Source of the DNA: Mycobacterium malmoense
Lineage (GTDB): Bacteria > Actinomycetota > Actinomycetes > Mycobacteriales > Mycobacteriaceae
Assembly (NCBI RefSeq): GCF_019645855.1
Contig: NZ_CP080999.1
Location: 1,860,001 to 1,924,000, forward strand
DNA: 64,000 nucleotides
Direction of reading: 5' to 3'
Under the pieces are notes generated by a model, which worked only from the letters and a program-made list of their open reading frames with translations, was not told the DNA's origin and made no database searches. This document shows positions 34,761 to 42,784 of the stretch, piece after piece. The position numbers were made by a program, and so were the translations under genes. Each line of letters begins with the position of its first letter. The first letter of the stretch is position 1.

Positions 34761-34798
34761 TCGAACACGCGAGCGATTATAGTCGAACACACGAGCGA
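34761..34798 (+). promoter_or_regulatory. Two LexA-like direct repeats flanking a -10 box, chiZ
   Basis: TCGAACACGCGAGCGA (34761-34776) and TCGAACACACGAGCGA (34783-34798) are 22 nt apart, start to start. Each has a perfect TCGAAC half-site and a degenerate second half (GAGCGA for GTTCGA). TATAGT (34778-34783) sits between them, forming a second, probably LexA-repressed, chiZ promoter. Confidence 0.6.
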
Positions 34799-34823
34799 GA
34801 ATGAGTTGACCGGAGGAACGCAG

Positions 34824-35330
34824 ATGACAATCATCCACACAGGCATCCACACAGGCCCACCGCTTACCGGCAGCGTTCGGCGCCCGGTCAACGGACCGGC
34901 GCTGGGCCTTCGGTCCGGTCGGGATGGGCTGGCGCGGTCTCGCAGGCCCGGCCCGTCGAGGCCGCCGGGCGCGCCACCGCGCTACCACGGCACCGGCGTC
35001 GCGATGTCCGTCGCGCCGCATCGCAGGCGGCCCGTGACGCTGGCGACGACTGTGGGGCTGGCGCTGGCCGCCGGGGCGATCACCCTGTGGCTGGGGTTGG
35101 TCGCGAATGTCGGCCAGCTGGTCAACGGCGACCCCTCGGGATCGGCCGCCCGCGTGCCCGACCGGCTCGCCGTGGTGCGGGTCGAACCCGGGGAGTCCCT
35201 TCAGGACATCGCCGCCCGGGTGGCGCCGGATCTGCCGGCTCGCCAGGTTGCCGAGCGCATCCGCGAACTCAACGACCTGAACTCGCCGGCGCTGGTCGCG
35301 GGCCAGACCCTGATCGCGCCCGTCGGCTGA
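34824..35330 (+). CDS. chiZ: ChiZ (Rv2719c), damage-induced LysM membrane protein
   Basis: 168 residues: a basic, disordered N-terminus (about 1-70), one membrane helix (about 72-95, TVGLALAAGAITLWLGLVANVG), a linker and a C-terminal LysM domain (LAVVRVEPGESLQDIAARVAPD to LIAPVG) outside the membrane. In M. tuberculosis ChiZ is a SOS-induced division inhibitor with cell-wall hydrolase activity that touches FtsI/FtsQ. ATG 34824 has CGGAGGAA 8 nt upstream. It is controlled by the divergent lexA region through two damage promoters. The N-terminus duplicates HTGIHTG, an unusual short repeat. Confidence 0.9.
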   Translation: MTIIHTGIHTGPPLTGSVRRPVNGPALGLRSGRDGLARSRRPGPSRPPGAPPRYHGTGVAMSVAPHRRRPVTLATTVGLALAAGAITLWLGLVANVGQLVNGDPSGSAARVPDRLAVVRVEPGESLQDIAARVAPDLPARQVAERIRELNDLNSPALVAGQTLIAPVG

Positions 35331-35488
35331 CGCGGTGTCTCGCGAAAACCGCTCTGCGTCAGGGCTCCTCGATCCCCGCGGCGGCGGGCATGCGCGCGTC
35401 GCGGTCGCATTGGCCCCGCCGGGGAGCGCGCGGGTACGCTCGTCAGTGTTCTGCGATAACCGGACGCCAGCGCGGCAAAGGAGCGGTC

Positions 35489-35953
35489 ATGCACTGTCCG
35501 TTCTGCCGCCATCCCGATTCCCGGGTGATCGACTCGCGGGAAACCGATGAAGGCCAGGCCATTCGGCGCCGCCGGTCATGCCCCGAGTGCGGCCGGCGTT
35601 TCACCACCGTGGAGACCGCGGTGTTGGCCGTCGTGAAACGCAGCGGTGTCACCGAGCCTTTCAGCAGGGAGAAGGTAGTCAGCGGGGTCCGTCGGGCATG
35701 CCAGGGCCGCCAGGTCGACGACGATGCGCTCCACCTGCTGGCCCAGCAGGTGGAAGACACCGTGCGTGCCGCCGGCTCGCCGGAGGTCCCCAGCCACGAG
35801 GTCGGCCTGGCCATCCTCGGGCCGTTGCGCGACCTCGACGAGGTGGCGTACCTGCGGTTCGCGTCGGTATACCGGTCGTTCTCGTCCGCGGACGATTTCG
35901 AGCGCGAAATCCAGGCGCTGCGCGCGCACCGCAAGGTGTCGACCCCGAGCTGA
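35489..35953 (+). CDS. nrdR: NrdR, ribonucleotide reductase repressor
   Basis: 154 residues, the standard length. Zinc ribbon Cys3-Cys6 and Cys31-Cys34 (HCPFC, CPEC), then an ATP-cone domain (about 49-139) that senses ATP/dATP. Represses nrd genes when dATP is high. ATG 35489 has AAAGGAG 7 nt upstream; the larger in-frame opening from 35087 is the antisense-like frame of chiZ. No NrdR box was seen in front of its own gene. Follows chiZ by 158 nt. Confidence 0.97.
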   Translation: MHCPFCRHPDSRVIDSRETDEGQAIRRRRSCPECGRRFTTVETAVLAVVKRSGVTEPFSREKVVSGVRRACQGRQVDDDALHLLAQQVEDTVRAAGSPEVPSHEVGLAILGPLRDLDEVAYLRFASVYRSFSSADDFEREIQALRAHRKVSTPS

Positions 35954-35968
35954 CGGGGGCTGAGTCGC

Positions 35969-35974
35969 TAGGCT
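35969..35974 (+). promoter_or_regulatory. -10 box for leaderless nitrobindin gene
   Basis: TAGGCT ends 6 nt before the ATG at 35981; no Shine-Dalgarno sequence is present. Confidence 0.5.
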
Positions 35975-35980
35975 GTCTTC

Positions 35981-36466
35981 ATGTCGCCCGACTTGCACCC
36001 CGATCTCGAGGCGCTGGCACCGCTGCTTGGGACCTGGGCCGGTCGCGGGACGGGCAAGTACCCGACGATCCAGCCCTTCGAGTATCTCGAGGAAGCCGTG
36101 TTCTCCCATGTCGGGAAACCGTTTCTGGCCTACGCGCAGAAGACCAGGGCGGTGGCCGACGGCAAACCTCTGCACGCCGAGACGGGGTATCTTCGCGTGC
36201 CGCGACCCGGTCACGTGGAGCTGGTTCTGGCCCACCCGAGCGGCATCACCGAGATCGAGGTCGGCACGTATTCGGCGACCGGTGATCTCATCGAACTCGA
36301 GCTGTCGACCACGGCGATCGGGTTGGCCCCAACCGCCAAAGAGGTTACCGCGCTTGGCCGTTCGTTCCGCGTCGACGGCGACGAGCTTTCGTATTCGGTG
36401 CGGATGGGCGCAGTCGGGCAGCCCCTGCAGGACCACCTCGCCGCGGTGCTGCACCGGCGGCGCTGA
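35981..36466 (+). CDS. Nitrobindin-type heme protein, peroxynitrite isomerase
   Basis: 161-residue ten-stranded beta-barrel of the THAP4/nitrobindin family, ortholog of Rv2717c. The family motif GxWxGxG is GTWAGRG (17-23), and the proximal heme ligand is expected in the final helix (DHLAAVLHRR, His151 or His158). Ferric nitrobindins isomerise peroxynitrite to nitrate, a nitrosative-stress defence. ATG 35981 lies 6 nt after a TAGGCT box. It ends 9 bp before the convergent PhzF-like gene. Confidence 0.9.
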   Translation: MSPDLHPDLEALAPLLGTWAGRGTGKYPTIQPFEYLEEAVFSHVGKPFLAYAQKTRAVADGKPLHAETGYLRVPRPGHVELVLAHPSGITEIEVGTYSATGDLIELELSTTAIGLAPTAKEVTALGRSFRVDGDELSYSVRMGAVGQPLQDHLAAVLHRRR

Positions 36467-36475
36467 GCTCTCGCG

Positions 36476-37174
36476 TCAGTCGATTCGTCGGGCACCGTCG
36501 TTGACGACGCGCCCGGCCACCCCTACCCAGCCTTCGGGGTTCCATGTGGTTTCGATCAGCGATCCCTTGCCCTGGGTGATGCGCAGGTCGCGGCTGAGGA
36601 CGTCGGTGATCCGCATCGCCGCCGCCCCGGTGGCTTCGTCTTCCGGCACACCCAGGTTGGCGGCGAACATTCGGGCCCGCAGCGATCCGGCGGGCCGATC
36701 GGCCCAGGTCCACAGGTAGTGTGCGGTGTCGTCGGGAAAATCGGCCGGGTCGGCGGCGAAAAGGTCGTCGACTGAGTCGAATTCGTGGATGGCCAATTCC
36801 GGAGCCCATTCCGAGCGTGCGCTGATGCCCGTGCGGTCGCCTCGTGCGCCGACGCCGTAGCTCACCTGCACGATCCCGGCCGGCACCTGCAATGTGTTGA
36901 TCGGCCGGCCCCTCTCGCGCAGCCACCACGACGCGCCGACGGTCGGATGCCCGGCGAACGCAAGCTCGGTCCGCGGGGTGTAAATGGTGGCGTGCGCGGT
37001 GGTCGAGCCGGCGGCCGGAAGATCGACGAAAACCGTTTCGCTGTACCCCAATTGGGCCGCCAGCCGCTGCCGGCCCGAGGGTTCGATCTGGCTGGCGTCG
37101 ACCACGGCGAGCGGATTACCGAAATTCCCTTCCGGATCGGTGAACACGCGCAGGACCGCGACGTCGATACCCAT
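36476..37174 (-). CDS. PhzF/PhzC-type isomerase-epimerase family protein
   Basis: 232-residue protein of the diaminopimelate-epimerase-like PhzF superfamily (Rv2716). Starts VAVLRVFTDPEGNFGNPLAVV, has the SETVFVDLP strand containing the conserved acidic residue, and ELAFAGHPTVGA, the family GHPT motif. The C-terminal LGVPEDEATGAAAM matches the second half-site. The reaction is probably a proton shuffle on an unknown substrate. ATG 37174 follows TAGAGT by 6 nt. It lies 22 nt downstream of the alpha/beta hydrolase gene. Confidence 0.85.
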   Translation of the reverse strand: MGIDVAVLRVFTDPEGNFGNPLAVVDASQIEPSGRQRLAAQLGYSETVFVDLPAAGSTTAHATIYTPRTELAFAGHPTVGASWWLRERGRPINTLQVPAGIVQVSYGVGARGDRTGISARSEWAPELAIHEFDSVDDLFAADPADFPDDTAHYLWTWADRPAGSLRARMFAANLGVPEDEATGAAAMRITDVLSRDLRITQGKGSLIETTWNPEGWVGVAGRVVNDGARRID

Positions 37175-37180
37175 GGCCCG

Positions 37181-37186
37181 ACTCTA
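37181..37186 (-). promoter_or_regulatory. -10 box for leaderless PhzF-like gene
   Basis: On the minus strand TAGAGT ends 6 nt before the ATG at 37174. Confidence 0.5.
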
Positions 37187-37196
37187 CGGCGCGCGC

Positions 37197-38228
37197 TCAG
37201 GTAGCGCTGCGTTCGTCGGAACCCATGGCGTTCAGGACGGCGACGCGGGTGTCGGCGGGGCCCGTGACCGTCTTCTCGCCGCCGCCGCCGCGGAGCAACC
37301 CGCGCAGGGCGGCCTGGTCGTATTCGGCGGGCTCGGTGGTGTCGATGAAGCGCTCGACGACGTCGATAAAGCGGGCGGGGTCGTCGTGGAACGGGAAGTG
37401 GCCGGAGCCTTCGAAGATCTCGAGGCGGGAGCCGGGCATCGCGGCGTGCGCCATCCACGCGTGACGCACGGGGACGACCACATCCCTGGTGCCCCAGACG
37501 ATCTGCACCGGAATGGCCTCGGTCAAATAACATCGGTCCAGCATCGTCACGATCTGGCCGCGCCAGTCCACCACCGCCCGCAGGGTCCGGCTGAACGCCG
37601 CCGAGGCCGTCGGTTCCGGCAGGTCGTCGAGGATCCGCAGCACGTTGGGCAGATCGTGGCCCAGGCCCGTCGATCCGATCGCCAGCCCGGCCACCCGCCC
37701 CGCGAGCTGGACCGCCGGCAGCACCAGGGGGAGCCGTAGCAACGCCAGGGCCTCGCTGCCCATCGGCAGCGCGGCCAACCGGAAGACGACGTTGACGTCC
37801 TTGGTGACGCCGCCGGCGGCGACCAGGATCAGCCGCTCGACCAAATGCGGGAACTGGTAGGCGAATTGCATGGCCACGCCGCCGCCGAGCGAATGACCGA
37901 CGATGGTCACCCGCTCGATGTCGAGCACGGACAGCAGGTCACGCATCCCGTTCGCGTAGGCGGCGACCGAGTAGTCGGCGCGCGGCTTGTCGGATTTCCC
38001 GTGGCCCAGCAGATCCGGGGCTATGACCGTGAACCGCTGGGCGAGCTTGGCCTGCACGGCATTCCAGGTGGTGGAGTTGTCACCGATGCCGTGGATCAGC
38101 AGAATCGCCGGCCCGGAACCGGCGATCCGGAACGCCCGCCGGTAACCATGGATGGTGCGAAATTCGAGCGTGGGCGCCGTCACTTCACGCACCGGGCGAA
38201 GGTTGCTCTTGCGCTTCCGCTCGGTCAT
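37197..38228 (-). CDS. Alpha/beta-hydrolase (Rv2715 family)
   Basis: 343 residues. Oxyanion-hole HGIGDNSTTW, nucleophile elbow GHSLGGG, a lid region, and a C-terminal catalytic His in GSGHFPFHDDPARF; an acidic residue in VWGTRDVVVP completes the triad. The family includes meta-cleavage-product hydrolases and epoxide hydrolases; the substrate is unknown. ATG 38228 has CAAGG upstream. First of a likely pair with the PhzF-like gene; the PAC2 gene lies 54 nt upstream on the same strand. Confidence 0.88.
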   Translation of the reverse strand: MTERKRKSNLRPVREVTAPTLEFRTIHGYRRAFRIAGSGPAILLIHGIGDNSTTWNAVQAKLAQRFTVIAPDLLGHGKSDKPRADYSVAAYANGMRDLLSVLDIERVTIVGHSLGGGVAMQFAYQFPHLVERLILVAAGGVTKDVNVVFRLAALPMGSEALALLRLPLVLPAVQLAGRVAGLAIGSTGLGHDLPNVLRILDDLPEPTASAAFSRTLRAVVDWRGQIVTMLDRCYLTEAIPVQIVWGTRDVVVPVRHAWMAHAAMPGSRLEIFEGSGHFPFHDDPARFIDVVERFIDTTEPAEYDQAALRGLLRGGGGEKTVTGPADTRVAVLNAMGSDERSAT

Positions 38229-38282
38229 CTCGCCAACCTTGTCGTCGGGCCAGCTACGGGCTCGTAGAACTGTTGTGGAAGC

Positions 38283-39263
38283 TCAACCCTGCTCGTCGTC
38301 TTCGTCGCCGAACTTCTTCTCCGCCTGCTGGGCCAGAAATCGCTCAAACTCTGCGCCAAGCTCGTCGCCGCTGGGCAGATCCTCGTCGCGGTTTAGTAAC
38401 GACCTGTTCTCCTGAGCGTCGATGAAGGCATCGTACTGGCGCTCGAGCGCGGCCACCACTTGGGCGACCTCCGCGCTTGCCTGGACCTGCTCGTCGATCT
38501 TGGCCCGGATCTCCGCCGCCGCTTCCGACAGCGCCGACAGCGGCAGCTCCAGCGACGCCGCCTTGGCCACCTGCTCGAGCAACGCCTGCGCGGCCGCGGG
38601 ATAGTCGGTCTGCGTCAGGTAGTGCGGGACGTGCACGGTGAATCCGACGACCTCGTGGCCATGCTGGGCCATCCGGTATTCCAACAGGTTGGACGCGCTG
38701 CCGGGAACCTGGATCTCGGAAATCCACGGCTGGAAGTCGGCGATCAGTTCGCGGTTGTTGGAATGTGCGGTCAGCGTGATCGGCCGGGTGTGGGGAACCG
38801 CCATCGGGACGGTGCCCAGGCCGATGGTTCGCCGCACTCCCAGCCGCTCGGCCAGCAGCCGCACCGCGGTGATGAACCGCTCCCACTTCAGGTCCGGTTC
38901 CATGCCGGCCAGCAACAGGAACGGCGTGCCGACGCTGTCGCGCAGCGCGTACAGGCTCAGCTCCGGATCGTCGTAATGGGTGAAGTGATCCGTCTTGAAG
39001 GTCATCAGCGGCCGCCGCGAGCGGTAATCCAGCAATTCGTCGATCGCGAACGACGCGACAAGCTCGGTGTCCAGGGCGGCCCTCAGATGCCGAGCGGCCA
39101 GCCGTATCGCGTGACCGGCGTCGGAGAAGCCCTCCAACGCGTGTACCAACACCGGGCCGCGGCCGTCGGCCGTCGACAACTGGGGTGCCGGGAACTCGAG
39201 CTCGTACATGCCGGACTGCCCTGGCTGGTAGCCTTCGTCGCCCGGGCTTTGACGGTGGGCCAT
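38283..39263 (-). CDS. PAC2-family protein (Rv2714)
   Basis: 326 residues of the PAC2 (proteasome-assembly-chaperone 2-like) family found across actinobacteria. Core strands are PVLVHALEGFSDAGHAIRLAARHL, LVASFAIDELLDYRSRRP and RTIGLGTVPMAVPHTRP. A predicted coiled C-terminus (LEQVAKAASLELPLSALSEAAAEIRAKIDEQV) ends in an acidic tail (FGDEDDEQG). The M. tuberculosis protein forms trimers; its task is unknown. ATG 39263 has GGAGGAG 7 nt upstream. A proteasome link is inferred from the family name only. Confidence 0.85.
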   Translation of the reverse strand: MAHRQSPGDEGYQPGQSGMYELEFPAPQLSTADGRGPVLVHALEGFSDAGHAIRLAARHLRAALDTELVASFAIDELLDYRSRRPLMTFKTDHFTHYDDPELSLYALRDSVGTPFLLLAGMEPDLKWERFITAVRLLAERLGVRRTIGLGTVPMAVPHTRPITLTAHSNNRELIADFQPWISEIQVPGSASNLLEYRMAQHGHEVVGFTVHVPHYLTQTDYPAAAQALLEQVAKAASLELPLSALSEAAAEIRAKIDEQVQASAEVAQVVAALERQYDAFIDAQENRSLLNRDEDLPSGDELGAEFERFLAQQAEKKFGDEDDEQG

Positions 39264-39363
39264 CGGGGTCTCCTCCTCTCGGCGTCTCTCCAGGGTGCCC
39301 TAACCAGTGTCCCCCGAATCTACGGGCACGCGCCGCCCGGTGGTCAGGCATGATGGAAACCAA

Positions 39364-40179
39364 ATGCGCCTACCGATGGTATTGCTGTGCCCGGTGGTCG
39401 GCCTGGGGATGGTGTTGACGTCGTGCCGCCAGCTCGAGCACGCGTCGACCCCCGCCACGTCCTCGTCGCCGGCCGGCGGGCCGGTGCAGCGCCTCAGCCA
39501 GCCCCAGCAAACGGTGGTGGCGGCTCCGGTGGACCCGGACAGGCGGGTGGGCGCCATCTTCCTCGACAGTGGCACCCTGCATGTTTGCACGGGTTCCGTG
39601 GTGCATTCGGCGAGCGGGAGCCTGGTGATCACCGCGGCGCACTGCCTGGCCGGGGCGTCGCGAATATCCTTCGTTCCCGGTCTCGCCGGCGACGCCGCGC
39701 CCGCCGACGTGTGGACGGCCGATGCCGTCTATCTCGACCCACGCTGGCTTGCCGGCAAGGATCCGCACGCCGATTACGCGATTGCGCGGGTCAGCAACCA
39801 GGCCGGTGGTTCGGTGGAGTCGCACGTCGGTCTGGCGCTGACGCTGGGCAGCACACCGCCTCCCGGCAGCCACGTCACGGTGATGGGGTATCCGGCCGGC
39901 GTGGGTGGCACGCCGATCGGCTGTCAGGCCGCCACCTCGGTCAACGACAGCGGTTTCCCCTCGTTGGCATGCGAAGGGCTGGTGGGCGGCACCAGCGGCG
40001 CGCCGTGGGTGAGCGGTACGACGCTGACCGGGCTGATCGGTGGTTTTGAGCGCGGCGGGTGCGCCGAAAACGTTTCGTACTCGGCGCCTTTCGACGAACA
40101 CATCGCGCAGCTACTGGAGCGCGCCGACGCCGGCGGTCCCGGTGATCCCGTGCCGAACGACCTCGACGACTCCTGCTAA
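39364..40179 (+). CDS. Lipoprotein trypsin-like serine protease
   Basis: 271 residues. A signal peptide ending in the lipobox VLTSC (Cys21) predicts lipid anchoring outside the membrane. The chymotrypsin-type triad is complete: His93 (VITAAHC), Asp137 (DYAIARV), Ser211 (GGTSGAPW). Cysteines 75, 94, 187, 203 and 233 could form disulfides. The short 240-residue mature domain lacks a PDZ domain, so it is not HtrA-like. ATG 39364 was chosen because it begins the signal sequence; upstream codons are polar. I do not recall a gene between Rv2714 and sthA in M. tuberculosis. Confidence 0.82.
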   Translation: MRLPMVLLCPVVGLGMVLTSCRQLEHASTPATSSSPAGGPVQRLSQPQQTVVAAPVDPDRRVGAIFLDSGTLHVCTGSVVHSASGSLVITAAHCLAGASRISFVPGLAGDAAPADVWTADAVYLDPRWLAGKDPHADYAIARVSNQAGGSVESHVGLALTLGSTPPPGSHVTVMGYPAGVGGTPIGCQAATSVNDSGFPSLACEGLVGGTSGAPWVSGTTLTGLIGGFERGGCAENVSYSAPFDEHIAQLLERADAGGPGDPVPNDLDDSC

Positions 40180-40193
40180 GCGGGACGGTGCGG

Positions 40194-41609
40194 TCAGCGG
40201 CGGAACTGGCTGAGCGCCCGCATCTTGTTCGTCACGTCCAGCGCGGCGACCTTGTAGGCCTCGGAGAACGTCGGATAGTTGAACACCGCGTCCACCAGGT
40301 AGTCGACGGTGCCGCCGCAGCCCATCACGGCCTGCCCGATGTGCACCATCTCGGTGGCGCTGGTGCCGAAGATGTGCACCCCGAGCAGCTTGCGGTCCTC
40401 GGTGGACACCAGCAGCTTGAGCATGCCGTAGGAGTCGCCGGCGATCTGCCCGCGGGCCAGTTCCTTGTACCGCGCCACGCCCACCTCGTAGGGGATCGAG
40501 TTCTTGGTCAGCTCTACCTCGGTGGCTCCGACATAGGAGATCTCGGGGATCGAATAAATGCCGATGGGCTGCAGCTCGGTCATGCCTTCGGTCGGCTCGC
40601 CGAACGCGTGGTAGGCGGCCAGGCGCCCCTGCTCCATCGAGGTCGCGGCCAGGGCGGGGAAGCCGATGACGTCGCCGACGGCGTAGATGTGGTCAACCTT
40701 GGTCTTGAACTTGTCGTCGACCCAGATCCGTCCGCGGCCCTCGACCTCCAGGCCGGCGTTGTGCAGGTCGAGGTGGTCGGTCTGACCCTGGCGTCCCGCG
40801 GAGTACATGACCGTCTCGGCGGGAATCTGCTTGCCGCTGGCCAGGGTGGTGACGGTGCCCGCGGAGCCGACGTCGACCGCGGTCACCTCCTCGCCGAACC
40901 GGAAGGTCACCGCCAGGTCGCGCAGGTGGAACTTCAGCGCCTCGACCACCTCAGGGTCGCAGAAGTCCAGCATGTCGTCCCGCTTTTCCACGACGGTGAC
41001 CTTGGTGCCCAGCGCGGCGAACATGGAGGCGTACTCGATGCCGATCACACCGGCACCGACGACGACCATCGACGCCGGCAGCGACTTGAGGTCGAGGATC
41101 CCGTCGGAGTCGAGCACCCGTTCCTCGTCGAACTCGACCCCGGACGGTCGTGCCGGCCTGGTGCCGGTGGCGATGACGACGTATTCGCCGGTGACGGTGG
41201 TCATCTCCCTGCGGCCCGGGTCTTCGATGACGACGGTGTGCGGGTCGACGAATCGGCCGTGCCCGACCAGCAGGTCGATTCGGTTGCGCATCAACTGGTT
41301 GCGCACCACGTCGACTTCCTTGCCGATCACGTGCTGGGTGCGCGCCAACAGGTCGGCCGGGGTGATCCGGTCTTTGACCCGGTAGCTCGCCCCGTAGAGC
41401 TCGCGCTGATTCATCCCCGTGAGGTAAAGCACCGCCTCGCGCAACGTCTTTGACGGGATCGTGCCGGTGTTCACGCAGACGCCGCCGAGCATGCGGCCGC
41501 GTTCGACGATGGCGACGGATTTGCCTAGCTTGGCCGAGGCGATGGCGGCCTTTTGGCCGCCCGGTCCCGAACCGATGACGACGATGTCGTACTCCTGCAT
41601 CGAACCCAT
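40194..41609 (-). CDS. sthA: SthA, soluble pyridine nucleotide transhydrogenase
   Basis: FAD flavoprotein that exchanges reducing equivalents between NADPH and NAD+. 471 residues. The FAD site is VVIGSGPGGQKAAI and the second dinucleotide site VVVGAGVIGIEYASMFAALG. In the redox-motif position CVNTGTIPSK the second cysteine of lipoamide dehydrogenases is replaced by Thr, the hallmark of SthA. Start: ATG 41609 (MGSMQEYD) follows a TATCGT box by 7 nt; ATG 41600 (MQEYD) gives the 468 residues I recall for Rv2713. Convergent with the protease gene. Confidence 0.95.
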   Translation of the reverse strand: MGSMQEYDIVVIGSGPGGQKAAIASAKLGKSVAIVERGRMLGGVCVNTGTIPSKTLREAVLYLTGMNQRELYGASYRVKDRITPADLLARTQHVIGKEVDVVRNQLMRNRIDLLVGHGRFVDPHTVVIEDPGRREMTTVTGEYVVIATGTRPARPSGVEFDEERVLDSDGILDLKSLPASMVVVGAGVIGIEYASMFAALGTKVTVVEKRDDMLDFCDPEVVEALKFHLRDLAVTFRFGEEVTAVDVGSAGTVTTLASGKQIPAETVMYSAGRQGQTDHLDLHNAGLEVEGRGRIWVDDKFKTKVDHIYAVGDVIGFPALAATSMEQGRLAAYHAFGEPTEGMTELQPIGIYSIPEISYVGATEVELTKNSIPYEVGVARYKELARGQIAGDSYGMLKLLVSTEDRKLLGVHIFGTSATEMVHIGQAVMGCGGTVDYLVDAVFNYPTFSEAYKVAALDVTNKMRALSQFRR

Positions 41610-41616
41610 GAGATAG

Positions 41617-41622
41617 ACGATA
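41617..41622 (-). promoter_or_regulatory. -10 box for sthA
   Basis: On the minus strand TATCGT ends 7 nt before ATG 41609, favouring a leaderless start there. Confidence 0.45.
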
Positions 41623-41714
41623 AGGCCCACAGTCGAGACTTTCTCCACAGACGGGCGGCGCGATCCCGTTGCGCGAGCACCGGTTGACGGTGCCGGTCGT
41701 CAGCGTTGGTGCTC

Positions 41715-42776
41715 ATGACGACGCATCGAAGAGATTTTGCACTGAACTGCCCCGGAGCATTGATCGCCGCGCTACCGGCCGTTCTGGGCTTCGTTCCGGA
41801 AAATTCATTGGTCCTGGTGTCGCTGGACGGCGGCGAACTGGGGTCGGTGATGCGGGTCGACCTGTCCGAGGAGCTCGTCGACCGGGTCGACCACCTCGCC
41901 GAGGTGGCCGCCGCGGCCGAGCCCGAGGCCGCGATCGCGGTGATCGTCGACGCCGAAGGCGCGCACTGTCCGGGGTGCAACGAGGAATACCAGCAGCTGT
42001 GCGCGGTGCTCGCGGAGGCGCTGTCGCAGCACGATATTGAGCTGTGGGCCGCGCATGTGGTGGATCGGGTGGCCCTGGGCGGGCGCTGGCATTGCGTGGA
42101 CGGCTGCGGGTCGGGCGGCGAGGTCGACGACCCGTCGGCGTCGCCGCTGGCCGCGGCGGCGGTGCTGGACGGCAGGCGGCTCTACCGCCGGCGCGCCGAC
42201 CTGCAGGCCGTCGTCGCGGTCGACGACCCGGCGCGCAGCGCCAGCCTGGCCGATGCCGTCGGGCGGCGGGCGGCAAGACGGGAGGCGGCGTGTCGCGTCG
42301 ATCCCGCGGGCTGCGCCCGGCGCGACGTCCAGAACGCGATGGCCGCCGCCTCCCGGGTCGGCGGCGGTGACACGCTGTGCGATTCCGAACTGGTGGAACT
42401 GGGCTGCGCCCTGAGCGACGTGCAGGTGCGCGACACGCTATACGCCCTGGCGGTCGGTGAGAATGCCGGCGAAGCCGAGTCGTTGTGGGCGCTGCTGGCG
42501 CGCGCCCTGCCCCCGCCCTGGCGGGTCGAGGCGCTGGTGTTGCTGGCGTTCAGTGCGTACGCGCGCGGCGACGGGCCGCTCGCCGGGGTGTCGCTGGAGG
42601 CCGCACTGCGTTGCGACCCCGACCATCGGATGGCGGGCATGCTGGACACGGCGCTGCAGTCCGGCCTGCGGCCCGAGCAGATCAGGGAATTGGCGATGAC
42701 CGGCTACCGGCTGGCGAAGCGGCTCGGTGTGCGGCTGCCGCCGCGGCGGGCGTTCGGCCGCCGGGCGGCCGGGTAG
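41715..42776 (+). CDS. DUF4192 family protein (Rv2712c)
   Basis: 353 residues, predicted cytoplasmic alpha/beta protein of the actinobacterial DUF4192 family, function unknown. Opens TTHRRDFALNCPGALIAALPAVLGFVPENSLVLVSLDG, the family signature (GFxPxxSLV), with a cysteine cluster CPGCNEEY and a helical C-terminus (WALLARALPPPWRVEALVLLAFSAYARGDG resembles TPR helices). ATG 41715 begins the conserved TTHRR; upstream TTG/GTG add three residues. Divergent from sthA, convergent with ideR with 8 bp between stops. Confidence 0.85.
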   Translation: MTTHRRDFALNCPGALIAALPAVLGFVPENSLVLVSLDGGELGSVMRVDLSEELVDRVDHLAEVAAAAEPEAAIAVIVDAEGAHCPGCNEEYQQLCAVLAEALSQHDIELWAAHVVDRVALGGRWHCVDGCGSGGEVDDPSASPLAAAAVLDGRRLYRRRADLQAVVAVDDPARSASLADAVGRRAARREAACRVDPAGCARRDVQNAMAAASRVGGGDTLCDSELVELGCALSDVQVRDTLYALAVGENAGEAESLWALLARALPPPWRVEALVLLAFSAYARGDGPLAGVSLEAALRCDPDHRMAGMLDTALQSGLRPEQIRELAMTGYRLAKRLGVRLPPRRAFGRRAAG

Positions 42777-42784
42777 GGCGCGGG

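Noticed and set aside
41706..41714. TTG/GTG starts of the DUF4192 gene
   Set aside because: They add only three unconserved residues; ATG 41715 gives the family start TTHRR.
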